Positions 1 through 8,478 of a DNA stretch of 64,000 nt are shown here, in pieces. Under the pieces are notes generated by a model. The model was given only the letters and a program-made list of their open reading frames with translations, did no database searches and had not been told where the DNA came from. Every line of letters starts with the position of its first letter. Position 1 is the first letter of the stretch. The stretch comes from Marinobacter salexigens (GTDB lineage: Bacteria; Pseudomonadota; Gammaproteobacteria; Pseudomonadales; Oleiphilaceae): positions 806,001 through 870,000 of the forward strand of contig NZ_NIHC01000001.1 of NCBI RefSeq assembly GCF_002806945.1, written 5' to 3'. Position numbers and translations under genes: made by a program.

Positions 1-1208
1 GGGTAGCGTCCCAGCCGACTGACCGCGGCCAGGAAGGCTTTCTCTGTGTCACCCATGCCCTGCATGAAGTTTTTGTAGTACCGATCCAGCTGCACATCGT
101 CCACATCGTCCAAGGATTCGTCGGATCCTTCCTGGCGCAGGAAGGATTTTCGTGAGCTGTAAACCACGGTGTCGATTTCCCGATCTGAAATGCGTGTCCA
201 GATGGGCACCAATTGTGTGGGAGGTGGCTCCGGTAGATCGATCATTACCGTACGTGCCATACGTGGCATTTCGTTCAGATAATGGTCACCGGCCCGCATG
301 CGTAGCACAGGGTCGGGGTCCAGCATGCCGTCCAGCATGCGTGCAAATTCCATGGGCAAGCCGAGCGATGTAGCAGGAATGGCCAAATGGCCGAAGCGGC
401 AAGACTGCCCGGAGGCCAAGGCATAAAGCGTGGCCGCCGCACCTTGCTCATCAAATCGTGGCGATGAGAGCCCGCCGTAGAGCTGCTCTTCGCCAATGAA
501 GTACACATCACCCAGTCGGGCGTTGGTTTGTTGCAGGTTATCAGACATCAGCTCCATCACGCTGGGGCTGAGAAATTGCTGGTTAGCATCCAGTTGAGCG
601 AAGACCGACGAACCCCAGTCAATCAGGGCGATGTTCTCGGTCTCGGCATCAAACACCAGGTTGGAGGGTTTGATATCGCCATGCACAATCGGGCGCCTTC
701 CGCTGTCGGCTTCGCGTCGCAAATTGCGCAGGATGTCGGCCAGTTGATCGGCAATGCGAATAATCAGGCGTGGGCTCAGGCGGCCTTGTTGGAGGGATAC
801 TTCCTCCAGGTTAAAGCCGGGTGCACGCTCCATCACCAGAATTGGTTGGCTGCCTGCACGATGGTAGGCCACCAGAGCGGGCACCCGGGGGTGCTCCACC
901 TGTTCCAGTATGTAGGCTTCGTCTTCCAGCCGGTCATGCAGGTGTTGGGGCAGGGTGATGCGGGTGAACTTGAATACGTGCTCAAGATCCCGCGCACCCT
1001 CCAGTGGCCGTCGGCCGGCAAATACAAAGCCAAAGGCGCCCTTGCCAATCATCGAGATGTCCGCATAGCCCATCTGCCTGAGCTGATCTGTGCACAGCTC
1101 CACCCAGTCTTTCAGCTTTCTGGCATCGTCGTGGCTGAGCAGGTAAATCGACTGCTCTTCCGGGATGTAGAATTGCTGAAGCTGGGCTTGTTGGTTTGGT
1201 GGCGCCAT
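1..1208 (-). CDS. Hanks-type Ser/Thr protein kinase (C-terminus beyond window)
   Basis: This gene is truncated by the window edge, with about 402 codons visible. It should phosphorylate Ser/Thr on cytosolic proteins. The kinase core is readable: a glycine-rich loop GKGAFG (G55, G57, G60), a candidate ATP-anchoring Lys80 in VFKF, Glu97 in the alphaC position, the catalytic loop HGDIKPSN (Asp178, Asn183) with Gly in place of the usual Arg of HRD, and DWG (Asp197) in place of DFG. No transmembrane segment is evident in the visible part. A predicted acidic stretch follows the kinase domain. The start is the ATG at 1208, five bases after the E2 stop codon, so it is probably co-transcribed with the bkd genes, in the place where an E3 (lpd) gene often lies. 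The substrate is unknown. A link to the dehydrogenase is inferred from position only. Confidence 0.85.
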   Translation of the reverse strand, partial: MAPPNQQAQLQQFYIPEEQSIYLLSHDDARKLKDWVELCTDQLRQMGYADISMIGKGAFGFVFAGRRPLEGARDLEHVFKFTRITLPQHLHDRLEDEAYILEQVEHPRVPALVAYHRAGSQPILVMERAPGFNLEEVSLQQGRLSPRLIIRIADQLADILRNLRREADSGRRPIVHGDIKPSNLVFDAETENIALIDWGSSVFAQLDANQQFLSPSVMELMSDNLQQTNARLGDVYFIGEEQLYGGLSSPRFDEQGAAATLYALASGQSCRFGHLAIPATSLGLPMEFARMLDGMLDPDPVLRMRAGDHYLNEMPRMARTVMIDLPEPPPTQLVPIWTRISDREIDTVVYSSRKSFLRQEGSDESLDDVDDVQLDRYYKNFMQGMGDTEKAFLAAVSRLGRY

Positions 1209-1213
1209 TCCAA

Positions 1214-2473
1214 TCAGCCCATATGCAGAAGCATGGATTGTGGTGACTCCAGATAGCTCTTCCACAGGTTGTTGAACCGGGCAATGGTGCCACCATCAAT
1301 AATGCGGTGGTCGCCCGCCCAGCTGATGGTCATGATGGAGCGTTCTACCACCTGCCCGTTAGCATCAAACCTTGGCAGCTTTTGAGTGCGCCCCAAGGCC
1401 ACAATGGCCACTTCCGGTGCATTGATGATGGGGGAGGCGTAGGTGCCCCCCAGAGCGCCAATGTTGGAAATGGTAATGGTGCCGCCTTTGAGATCCGCCT
1501 GGCTTACCCGGCCTTCTCTGGCAGCTTCCGTTAGGCGCGTTACCTCGTCGGCAATCTCCAGCAGTGTGAGTTGGTCGACGTTCTTCACATTGGGCACCAG
1601 CAGCCCGATTTTACTGTCCACGGCCATGCCCACGTTACAGCTTGGTTGGTAGTGAATTTCAGTAACATCCTCGTTGATCTGGCTGTTAAGTATTGGATAT
1701 TCACGAACGGCGAGGGCGATGGCCTTCATAACGAAAGGCATCAGAGTGAGGCGAGAGCCACGGGCTTCGGCTTCCGGCTTGAGCTGCTGGCGCAGGGCCA
1801 GCAAATCCGTCACATCAATGTCTTCGCTGAAGTTGAAATGCGGAATGGTGGAGGCCGAGGCCACCATGCGCTTGGCCATCACAGCCTGCATGCCCTTGAT
1901 GGGTTCTACGCGGACCTCCTGGCTTTGCGCTGCGGTTCGCTGAGGCCTGCTTTCTGAGGCAGGTGTGCTGCTTGAGCCGCCCTGTTCGAGATGGGTAAGC
2001 ACATCGGCTTTGAGTACTCGGCCATCTTTTCCTGAACCCTGGATATCCTCCAGTGCAAGATCATTTTCACGAACCAGTCGGCGAACCGCAGGGCTGGCAG
2101 GGATTTTCTGACCATCCAGCCGCTCTGTTGATACTGCAACCTTCTCTGGCTCTGGGCTGTCCGCGGCTTTTGTGCTGGGTTCGGTTTTTTCTGGCTGCGT
2201 TTCTGGTGCCTTGGCCTCGTCGTCTGAACCTTCAGCGCTCTCATCCACCAGTTCAAACAGCGGCGCATGCACCTTGGCTATGTCGCCTTCTTTCCAGTAC
2301 AGCCTGGTAACGCGCCCTGCATAGGGGGCCGGGATTTCTACCAGTGCTTTATCGGTCATCACTTCAGCAACCGGCTGATCTTCTTCGATCAGGTCGCCTT
2401 CACTTACCAGCCATTTGACCAGTTCACATTCCACGATACCTTCGCCGATATCGGGCAGTATAAAATCGCTCAT
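1214..2473 (-). CDS. bkdB: Branched-chain 2-oxoacid dehydrogenase E2 (lipoyl acyltransferase)
   Basis: This is the core acyltransferase of the branched-chain 2-oxoacid dehydrogenase complex, moving the acyl group from E1 to CoA through a swinging lipoyl arm. It has 419 residues with one N-terminal lipoyl domain (about 1-78, lipoylated Lys42 in MTDKA), a Pro/Glu/Lys-rich linker, a peripheral-subunit-binding domain (about 127-165, starting SPAVRRLVREN), and the catalytic domain ending with DHRIIDGG, where His389 and Asp393 are the expected active-site pair. The ATG at 2473 has AGGAG eight bases upstream. It sits 26 bases after the E1 beta stop and directly before the kinase gene. A single lipoyl domain and the adjoining E1 alpha sequence favour Bkd over a pyruvate dehydrogenase. 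Confidence 0.93.
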   Translation of the reverse strand: MSDFILPDIGEGIVECELVKWLVSEGDLIEEDQPVAEVMTDKALVEIPAPYAGRVTRLYWKEGDIAKVHAPLFELVDESAEGSDDEAKAPETQPEKTEPSTKAADSPEPEKVAVSTERLDGQKIPASPAVRRLVRENDLALEDIQGSGKDGRVLKADVLTHLEQGGSSSTPASESRPQRTAAQSQEVRVEPIKGMQAVMAKRMVASASTIPHFNFSEDIDVTDLLALRQQLKPEAEARGSRLTLMPFVMKAIALAVREYPILNSQINEDVTEIHYQPSCNVGMAVDSKIGLLVPNVKNVDQLTLLEIADEVTRLTEAAREGRVSQADLKGGTITISNIGALGGTYASPIINAPEVAIVALGRTQKLPRFDANGQVVERSIMTISWAGDHRIIDGGTIARFNNLWKSYLESPQSMLLHMG

Positions 2474-2499
2474 AATTGTTCTCCTGTCCGGATATCCGC

Positions 2500-3477
2500 T
2501 TAGAATTCGACGCTTTCCCGAATGGCCTCATAGACCTTCAGGTGGTTGGGGAAGTGCTCTTTCTCGAGCACCAGCGGGAAGGGGGTGTCCATCCCGGTTA
2601 CCCGTGCAATCGGCGATTCCAGATAGAGGAAGCAGCGTTCCTGAATGGTGGCAGCAATTTCACCGGCAAAACCGCCCGTAAGGGGCGCCTCGTGGGTGAT
2701 CACCAGGCGACCGGTTTTAAGCACTGATTCGGCAACGGTTTCCACATCCCAGGGCAGGATGGTGCGCAGGTCTATTACTTCGCAGGAGAAGCCTTCTTTT
2801 TCCGCCATTTCGACGGCTTTATCGATGACTTCCATTTGAGCTCCCCAGCCCAGCACGGTTACGTCCGAGCCTTCTTTGAGCACCTCAGCTTCGCCCAGTG
2901 GTAACTGGTATTCGCCTTCAGGAACTTCGCCAACAGATGCCCGGTACAGTCGTTTTGGCTCAAAGAAAATCGTCGGGTTGGGGTCATTGATGGAGGCCAG
3001 TAACAACCCCTTCGCCTGATGCGGGTTGCGCGGCACCACAATCTTCAAGCCCGGCGTGTGTGCGAAATAAGCCTCAGGAGACTGGGAGTGATACAAGCCC
3101 CCGGCTATACCACCGCCGTAGGGGGTGCGGATGGTCATATTGCCCACATTGAACAGGTTGCCGGAACGGTATCGGAACTTGGCCGACTCGTTAACAATCT
3201 GGTCGAAGGCCGGGAATATGTAGTCGGCAAACTGAATTTCAGCCACAGGGAAGGAGCCCTGAGCCGCTAGCCCGTTGGCGAAACCAATAATACCTTGCTC
3301 CACCAAGGGCGTGTTGAAACAACGGTCTTTGCCGTACTTCTGTTGCAGGTTGCTGGTAGCCCGGAAAACGCCGCCAAACACACCCACATCTTCGCCAAAG
3401 CACATAACTTTTTCGTTAGCAGCCATCGCCAGATCAAGGGCGTCGTTGATGGCTTGCAGCATGTTCATCTTGGCCAT
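2500..3477 (-). CDS. bkdA2: Branched-chain 2-oxoacid dehydrogenase E1 beta
   Basis: This is the beta subunit of the thiamine-diphosphate decarboxylase E1, which pairs with E1 alpha to decarboxylate the 2-oxoacids of Val, Leu and Ile. It has 325 residues. The N-terminus [14 protein letters not shown] and the FGEDVG and [11 protein letters not shown] segments are typical of the transketolase pyrimidine-binding domain, followed by the C-terminal transketolase domain (TVLGWGAQ region and DLRTILPWD). An in-frame ATG lies 45 bases further upstream, inside the E1 alpha gene. I prefer 3477 because an AGGGAGGGG ribosome-binding site precedes it and its first base lies just after the E1 alpha stop, an arrangement typical of tightly coupled subunit genes. 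Confidence 0.93.
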   Translation of the reverse strand: MAKMNMLQAINDALDLAMAANEKVMCFGEDVGVFGGVFRATSNLQQKYGKDRCFNTPLVEQGIIGFANGLAAQGSFPVAEIQFADYIFPAFDQIVNESAKFRYRSGNLFNVGNMTIRTPYGGGIAGGLYHSQSPEAYFAHTPGLKIVVPRNPHQAKGLLLASINDPNPTIFFEPKRLYRASVGEVPEGEYQLPLGEAEVLKEGSDVTVLGWGAQMEVIDKAVEMAEKEGFSCEVIDLRTILPWDVETVAESVLKTGRLVITHEAPLTGGFAGEIAATIQERCFLYLESPIARVTGMDTPFPLVLEKEHFPNHLKVYEAIRESVEF

Positions 3478-3478
3478 G

Positions 3479-4663
3479 TTATGCCCCTCCCTGAACGTGA
3501 ATCGCCGACTTGGGATACTCATCGGGATATTTGCGAATGTGTGCCTTCAGTTTTTCAAATTGCTCGTTCAGCAGTGGTGGCACCTCGTCGTAAACATCCG
3601 TTACCAGAGATTCCAGAGGGGGAGGGGGGAGCTTTTGAGCTCGCTTCATGGTTTCAAGAACTTCACGGCGCATGTTTTCTTGCAGCTCTTTCTCTTCGCC
3701 TGCGCTCCACCATTTTTTCTTCAGGAGCCAGTTGTACATGCGAAGAATTGGATCTTTCGCCTGCCAAACGGCCTCTTCTTCTTTGCTGCGATAGCCGGAA
3801 GGGTCGTCAGACGATGAGTGTGCTGCCAATCGATATGTCATGGCCTCGACCAGTACAGGGCGGTTTTCTTCTACAGCTAGCTTGCGAGCTTCTTCGGTGG
3901 CTTGATAAACCGCGAGAATATCGTTGCCGTCTACGCGGATCGTATCCATTTTGTAGCCAAAGCCCCGTGGTGCTATGCCGTCGGCAGCAAACTGCTCATT
4001 TGCAGGGGTAGAGATGGCATAACCATTGTTCCTGCAGAAGAAAATGGCCGGTACGCGATGCACGGCGGCCATGTTCATTCCTGCATGGAAGTCGCCTTCC
4101 GAGGCGGCACCCTCACCGAAATAAACCATGGTGCATTGCTTTGATCCGGCCATTTTCTGGCCGTAGGCATAGCCGGTGGCCTGGGGGATTTGCGTGGCCA
4201 GTGGCGACGAAATGGTCATGTAATGGAGCTTGCTGGAACCATAGTGAACCGGCATCTGACGGCCCTTGCCGTAGTCCTTCTCGTTGCCGAATAATTGGTT
4301 CATGAACTCATCAATGCTGAAGCCACGATACGCCAGAGCACCTTGCTCACGGTACTGGGCCATGATCATGTCGGCGTCGTCCAGTGCGGCGGCACTGCCG
4401 ATAACAGACGCTTCCTCACCAGTGCACTGCATATAAAAACTGAGTCGCCCCTGGCGTTGAGCCGCAAGCATGCGCTCATCCAGAATACGAGTGGTAACCA
4501 TAGTGCGGTAAATTCGCAGAGCTTTCTCTTTGCTGATGTCAGGTGCTTTGCCGCCTTTGTAGAGCGTACCGTCCTGCTTCAAGAGTTTAAGCGTTGGAAT
4601 GCGGTATTCAGACCCGTCGGTAAACTCTGGGGTATAAACGATTTTGGATTTTGTTGTTGTCAT
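3479..4663 (-). CDS. bkdA1: Branched-chain 2-oxoacid dehydrogenase E1 alpha
   Basis: This is the alpha subunit of E1, which binds thiamine diphosphate and releases CO2 from branched 2-oxoacids. It has 394 residues from the ATG at 4663 (AGGA upstream); a longer in-frame extension upstream has no support. The TDP motif runs from GEGAASEGD to CRNNGYAIS. The sequence [14 protein letters not shown] matches the mobile loop that is phosphorylated in the mitochondrial enzyme, with Ser283 aligning to the regulatory serine. A run of four prolines near residue 330 (KLPPPPLES) is a possible ribosome-stalling site. It is first gene of the operon bkdA1-bkdA2-bkdB-kinase. No E3 gene is seen in this window. 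Confidence 0.94.
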   Translation of the reverse strand: MTTTKSKIVYTPEFTDGSEYRIPTLKLLKQDGTLYKGGKAPDISKEKALRIYRTMVTTRILDERMLAAQRQGRLSFYMQCTGEEASVIGSAAALDDADMIMAQYREQGALAYRGFSIDEFMNQLFGNEKDYGKGRQMPVHYGSSKLHYMTISSPLATQIPQATGYAYGQKMAGSKQCTMVYFGEGAASEGDFHAGMNMAAVHRVPAIFFCRNNGYAISTPANEQFAADGIAPRGFGYKMDTIRVDGNDILAVYQATEEARKLAVEENRPVLVEAMTYRLAAHSSSDDPSGYRSKEEEAVWQAKDPILRMYNWLLKKKWWSAGEEKELQENMRREVLETMKRAQKLPPPPLESLVTDVYDEVPPLLNEQFEKLKAHIRKYPDEYPKSAIHVQGGA

Positions 4664-4987
4664 AATCCTCTTCCTGGGGTGATGGCTTGAGGAACAGAAT
4701 GCCCCTTGTGAGGGCCTCGTTAGTGTCGGTGCCTTGTTCCGGTTACTGGTTTTTCCAGAGTATAGAACGCATTGCTCAACCTTGCCGGTGTTGCAATAGG
4801 GCTTCCGCTGCAGACTTTTCCGGTTCGGGTAAAACCGGGTCAAGTCTTGCAAAATTGACCTTAACGTAAAGTGCGGGCTTTGGGTAGTGTCTGTTGCAGG
4901 AAGATTTTGGTCTTTGACGCTAAAACAGGAAAGCGCGGTTCAAGGCATTAATGCGCCAAGAACCGCGTTGAAAGGGTGCTATTGAAA
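4664..4987. other. Intergenic region upstream of bkd
   Basis: This is 324 bases between the bkd operon start and the end of the amine operon. It must hold the bkd promoter. A TATACT -10-like hexamer (minus strand, 4764-4759) is visible, but I see no convincing -35 partner. The far end holds the terminator hairpin of the amine operon. There is no gene with a credible ribosome-binding site. Confidence 0.5.
4934..4967 (-). terminator. Intrinsic terminator of the amine operon
   Basis: There is an eight-base perfect stem (CGCGGTTC / GAACCGCG) around an 18-base loop that can pair further (GGCA/TGCGCC). On the minus strand it is followed by CTTTCCTGTTTTA. It lies 21 bases past the cytochrome stop codon, the expected place for transcription coming from the amine genes. 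Confidence 0.7.
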
Positions 4988-5512
4988 TTATGGAATGACG
5001 TCTTCCGGGATATCAATGTTCAGATACCGTATCTTTTCGATTAGATCAAGTCTGTATCCGATCAGGTCTCTGATCATGATCCCCCTATAGGCTTCGACCT
5101 CCTCGCCGGTATACGGCTTGAAGTTTTCAGGTGCACTGCCTCCTGCGATTCCGTCGTCTTTCAACATCCAGTTCAGCAGCTCGGCTAATTGCGAATTGCT
5201 GAGTGCGGACTGCGAAGAACCGGGCACCCTGATAAGGAACTCCCGTCCTCCTTCGACTTTCAGAAAGTTCCCCACAAAACCTTTCATCATTGGCACATCG
5301 CTAGCGGGTGCACCCTCGCCGTTGGTCAGGTGACAACCCAAACACTGCAACTGATAATTCACCGCTGGTGAATAATTGGCCTGATGTAAAGGCGTTTGCC
5401 GAGCTTCATTGCCAGGAGCTGGTTTCTGATTGGGGTCAGGAATAACCCGTGCCTCCCCCGAGGGGGAGGCAATCATCAAGGTTATAGCCAGAACACAGAA
5501 CATCGAGCGCAT
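4988..5512 (-). CDS. Secreted monohaem c-type cytochrome of the amine operon
   Basis: The product has 174 residues with a short signal peptide (about 1-21) and one haem-attachment motif CLGCH at residues 57-61, so it is a periplasmic c-type cytochrome. PMM about 20 residues after the haem site offers methionines as a possible sixth ligand. It is last gene of the amine operon, 11 bases after the small-subunit gene. It is a candidate electron acceptor for the TTQ enzyme or a helper in cofactor maturation; the sequence does not decide which. A monohaem cytochrome gene near aauBEDA is known in Alcaligenes faecalis, which supports the pairing. The coding strand folds a strong hairpin over codons 15-21. 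Confidence 0.75.
   Translation of the reverse strand: MRSMFCVLAITLMIASPSGEARVIPDPNQKPAPGNEARQTPLHQANYSPAVNYQLQCLGCHLTNGEGAPASDVPMMKGFVGNFLKVEGGREFLIRVPGSSQSALSNSQLAELLNWMLKDDGIAGGSAPENFKPYTGEEVEAYRGIMIRDLIGYRLDLIEKIRYLNIDIPEDVIP
5451..5470 (-). other. GC-rich hairpin inside the cytochrome signal-peptide codons
   Basis: This is a nine-base perfect inverted repeat GCCTCCCCC / GGGGGAGGC with a two-base centre. It covers codons 15-21 (A-S-P-S-G-E-A) of the cytochrome gene, about 45 bases after its start codon and 55 bases after the small-subunit stop. Confidence 0.6.
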
Positions 5513-5523
5513 TGCAAAGCTCC

Positions 5524-6045
5524 TCAGGTTGCCACGCCCCGGATAACCGATACTGTGCAGTTGTACACGCTACTGCTTGTGCCCAGACACCAGTTAATAT
5601 CGTTGTTGTTGAAGGGCCGGTACATGGGCTCTTCGCTGTCGTTACGGGTACACGCGCAGTTAGAACAGCTGTGCTTGCCGCAGCAGTCGTTGTAGGAAAT
5701 GATGTAATCGATTCCGTCTGCTGGGTTGCGGCAGGTGCCAACCCAAGTGACAGACGAGACTTCTGTGCCCGGAGGACAGCTGGTTGCTGATCCACCACAA
5801 CAACTGCATAGAAATCCATCAACAGAGCAGTAGCGCCAGTAGTCGCAACTTGTGGGATCACCCGGGTCACCGGCTGAGGGCGTGCCAGCCGCTAAAGCCT
5901 TGCCGGTTCGGTCGATAGGAAGAAGGGCGGGTGCGGCCACGCCTACCGCAAGGAATGAGCCAAATTTTGCGATAAACTGGCGTCTCCCTGTTGTATTGGC
6001 TACGTGGCGTGACGAGTGTTCGAAAAAGCGATCAAGAAATTTCAT
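5524..6045 (-). CDS. aauA: TTQ-dependent amine dehydrogenase, small (catalytic) subunit
   Basis: This is the periplasmic beta subunit carrying tryptophan tryptophylquinone, which oxidises primary amines to aldehyde and ammonia. It has 173 residues with a Tat signal (Arg21-Arg22 in TGRRQFIAKFG). The two cofactor tryptophans are visible: Trp101 (VTWVGTC) and Trp152 (NDINWC). Their spacing of 51 equals that of Trp57 and Trp108 of Paracoccus methylamine dehydrogenase. Asp76 and Asp120 fall exactly where the enzyme's Asp32 and Asp76 are, and Thr164 fits the catalytic threonine after a two-residue deletion. Fourteen cysteines follow the signal. The gene order and the FeaR-like regulator favour aromatic amines over methylamine, but the substrate is not proven. 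Confidence 0.92.
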   Translation of the reverse strand: MKFLDRFFEHSSRHVANTTGRRQFIAKFGSFLAVGVAAPALLPIDRTGKALAAGTPSAGDPGDPTSCDYWRYCSVDGFLCSCCGGSATSCPPGTEVSSVTWVGTCRNPADGIDYIISYNDCCGKHSCSNCACTRNDSEEPMYRPFNNNDINWCLGTSSSVYNCTVSVIRGVAT

Positions 6046-6062
6046 TTTATTATTCTCCTTAA

Positions 6063-6674
6063 TCAGGATGGTGTATGGATACCAGGGGATTCAGTTTGAG
6101 CCTTTATGTAATCCTGAAGGCTTGGTGAGCCGAGTAGTTCGGTTTCAAAGAGGCTGTCCAGGTGCTCTCTGGAGTTAACGAGTCCCTTGGCTTTGAGTGT
6201 GCCCGCCTTATCAATGAGCACCGCATAAGGTAGCTTGCCAATCTGATAGGTCATTCCCACATCAGGGCTTACAACGTAGGTGGATTTTTCCAGTCCGGCC
6301 TGGGTTATGAGCTTGTCATGCTCAAGAGCATCTCCGTCACTCACATAGATCACATCCAGGTTTTTAACTGAGCGGCTCATGGATTTAATGGCCGGTATGA
6401 GCGACTTACAGATTGGGCAGGTCGGCGAAAGGAAAAAGAGCAGCGTTGAGTGTTCACTGGCATAGCCAATGTTGATCGGGCGACCGAAACGGTCTGGCGC
6501 TGTAACCTGGGGCGCAGACTGACCAACCTCAACGCCCTTATCGAGCATCAATGCGCCAGCGGGGGCGATTCGTGAATGCAAAACGCCAATTTGCCGGATA
6601 AGGCCAAGAAGCACCAGGGAGGTGGCTATTAATAGTAACCAAAGCAGAATGTTTGAAACGATGAGTGCTTGCAT
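6063..6674 (-). CDS. aauD: MauD-like thioredoxin-fold maturation protein
   Basis: The product has 203 residues with an N-terminal membrane anchor (about 5-26) and a periplasmic thioredoxin-like domain with the redox pair CPIC (Cys86, Cys89) in SPTCPICKSL. MauD/AauD proteins are needed for correct disulfides in the cysteine-rich small subunit of methylamine or aromatic amine dehydrogenase, and the next gene encodes exactly such a subunit. The ATG at 6674 lies one base after the MauE-like stop codon, with AGGAG upstream, so translation is likely coupled. Confidence 0.88.
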   Translation of the reverse strand: MQALIVSNILLWLLLIATSLVLLGLIRQIGVLHSRIAPAGALMLDKGVEVGQSAPQVTAPDRFGRPINIGYASEHSTLLFFLSPTCPICKSLIPAIKSMSRSVKNLDVIYVSDGDALEHDKLITQAGLEKSTYVVSPDVGMTYQIGKLPYAVLIDKAGTLKAKGLVNSREHLDSLFETELLGSPSLQDYIKAQTESPGIHTPS

Positions 6675-6675
6675 C

Positions 6676-7218
6676 TTATTTTTCTCCTGACAGTTTTAGT
6701 AGCAATGGCCTGTTGGCAATCCAAAGATCAGTGGCTGTATAAAGCAGAACCATAACGAGACCCGCTGCAATCATCACAAAGTTGTCGTGCAGGCTTAGGG
6801 GCCGATCAATAATGGGCAACAGAGCTACCAGAGCAATGATGACCAGTAGCAGATTTCGGGCGAGCAAGGCAGGTTGTAACGGCTGCTGCATTGCCGGGCC
6901 GGAGCACCCGCAGTCAATGTCTTTACGGCCTCTGGCCAGATTGATCGCGATGGCAAGTGTATAGAGGCTGATCATCAAAAATGCCAGAACGCCGGCGTAC
7001 GGCCTGCTGGTACTCCATAGCAGGCCGGCGGCAATAACGAGCTCTGCAATCGGCAGGGCTCGAGCTGCCACTGGCACCATCAGTCCTGGAATCAGCTCGT
7101 ATTCATGCACCTGTCGGCGAAACCAGCCGGGGTGCCTTAGCTTATGGCTTGCCGCGCTGGCGAATGTCACGCTTAGCGCCAGAACAGCCGATGTACTGAT
7201 AATAGGATCTATCATCAT
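6676..7218 (-). CDS. aauE: MauE-like integral membrane protein (DoxX-type fold)
   Basis: The product has 180 residues and about five hydrophobic segments, resembling MauE of methylamine utilisation clusters, which acts with MauD in maturing the small subunit. A cysteine pair in DCGCSG (near residue 104) follows the third segment and is a typical redox feature of this family. The ATG at 7218 (GAGGTGAC upstream) is eight bases after the large-subunit stop. Operon order B-E-D-A is the same as in known aau clusters. Confidence 0.85.
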   Translation of the reverse strand: MMIDPIISTSAVLALSVTFASAASHKLRHPGWFRRQVHEYELIPGLMVPVAARALPIAELVIAAGLLWSTSRPYAGVLAFLMISLYTLAIAINLARGRKDIDCGCSGPAMQQPLQPALLARNLLLVIIALVALLPIIDRPLSLHDNFVMIAAGLVMVLLYTATDLWIANRPLLLKLSGEK

Positions 7219-7226
7219 GTCACCTC

Positions 7227-8369
7227 TTAGTGGTTCAGTATCAGCGTCGGAGTTTTGGTCACGCCTTCCATTGTCCCGTTGTGTTCTCCCGTGGACAGGT
7301 CAAAAATTTCCAGGCCACCCTCAATATTCGCACCAAGCAGAAGCGGCTTGTCATCCGACGTCGCGCTCAGGCTCCAAACAAGGTTAGGTGACTCGAGAGT
7401 TCGAAGCCTTTTGCCGGTTTCAAGATCGAACTCCCAGATAATCTGGCTTGGATCTTCCCAGTTATAAGCTTTGTGGTCGGGATGCATCAGTACGTAAAGT
7501 CGGTTTAGCCCCGTAGCGGCTGCAATGAGCTGCCAGCCGCCTGGCGCCCAACCATCAGCCATTTCTTCACGCGTGACCAAGGACCAGCGGGGCAGCAGCT
7601 TAGGTTCGTCTCCGGACAGATCCAGAGGTACAACTTCACCCAAGGTGGTCACAAAATAGTAGGTCTCTCCGACGACGGTAGCCCTTTCGACCAGCTTGAC
7701 CACGTTCGGATCAAAAAACTTGGTTTTGGTGCGATTTATTTCCTCACCGTTGTCGTTCAGGGTGATCATCTGAAGTGAGCCGTCGCCGCAAAGGGACGCA
7801 AACCGCCGTTCGCCTACCGGGTAGTTCAGAATGCACCCGTTGATTGCGATTTCGTTAACCATCTCCTGTTTGGTGGTATCAATCACTGTCACGGATGTAG
7901 AGGGTGTGAAGTTGTAGATGTAAACGAACTTGTCATCCGTACTGGGCGCTATGGAAAAACGTTCAGTCAGGGTGAATGCGCGTCGGCTCGGTAGTTCAAG
8001 CTCCCATTTGGTTGAGAGTGTTTGGCTATCCCAGGCAGTCAATACATCGGTACGCTCTCCTCGCACATAGCGGGTATAGAAGAAGTCCGCGGTATATATG
8101 GTTTTCCGGTCATGGGAGAGCGCAGCGGGAGCCGCGTGGCCCGTTGGTATCATTCCAAGATATTTCTTTTCGTCGGGATCAATCACAACGACCCGGGTGG
8201 AGACCATGTTCATGAACTCGAAATCCACCATGTAGCTGCGGTGATCGTCAGGCAGCGGCAGCGTGGTGCTACCGACGGTTTCGTTTGGCAGGCGCGCATT
8301 TGCGCTTGCAGCAATAAGGCTGGACGCTACCACCAGGCAGCACGCCAGTTTTTTGGATAGATGCATCAT
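7227..8369 (-). CDS. aauB: TTQ amine dehydrogenase, large subunit
   Basis: This is the alpha (heavy) subunit, a secreted seven-bladed beta-propeller that holds the small TTQ subunit. It has 380 residues from the ATG at 8369, which has GAGG seven bases upstream. A second ATG follows directly, and an in-frame ATG 39 bases upstream has no ribosome-binding site. The Sec signal is about 1-25 (ending ASANA). The mature start ETVGSTTLPLPDDHRSYMVD and the repeated blade motifs with T-[VIL]-DT or DLSTGEHNGT resemble AauB/MauB, with length close to the usual one. It is the first of the four aauBEDA-type genes, 109 bases after the aldehyde dehydrogenase gene. Confidence 0.9.
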   Translation of the reverse strand: MMHLSKKLACCLVVASSLIAASANARLPNETVGSTTLPLPDDHRSYMVDFEFMNMVSTRVVVIDPDEKKYLGMIPTGHAAPAALSHDRKTIYTADFFYTRYVRGERTDVLTAWDSQTLSTKWELELPSRRAFTLTERFSIAPSTDDKFVYIYNFTPSTSVTVIDTTKQEMVNEIAINGCILNYPVGERRFASLCGDGSLQMITLNDNGEEINRTKTKFFDPNVVKLVERATVVGETYYFVTTLGEVVPLDLSGDEPKLLPRWSLVTREEMADGWAPGGWQLIAAATGLNRLYVLMHPDHKAYNWEDPSQIIWEFDLETGKRLRTLESPNLVWSLSATSDDKPLLLGANIEGGLEIFDLSTGEHNGTMEGVTKTPTLILNH

Positions 8370-8478
8370 TACAATCCTCGATGTTATTTTTCTGGTGTAT
8401 AGGTGCATAAAGCTTCATTGCCGGTCATGCACCTGATTCTCTTACAGCTTTCAATGCTAGATTTAAGACAGGCTGTTT

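Noticed and set aside
528..1256. Plus-strand open frame of 242 codons
   Set aside because: It lies opposite the protein kinase gene, whose motifs are unmistakable. The plus-strand translation has no recognisable domain.
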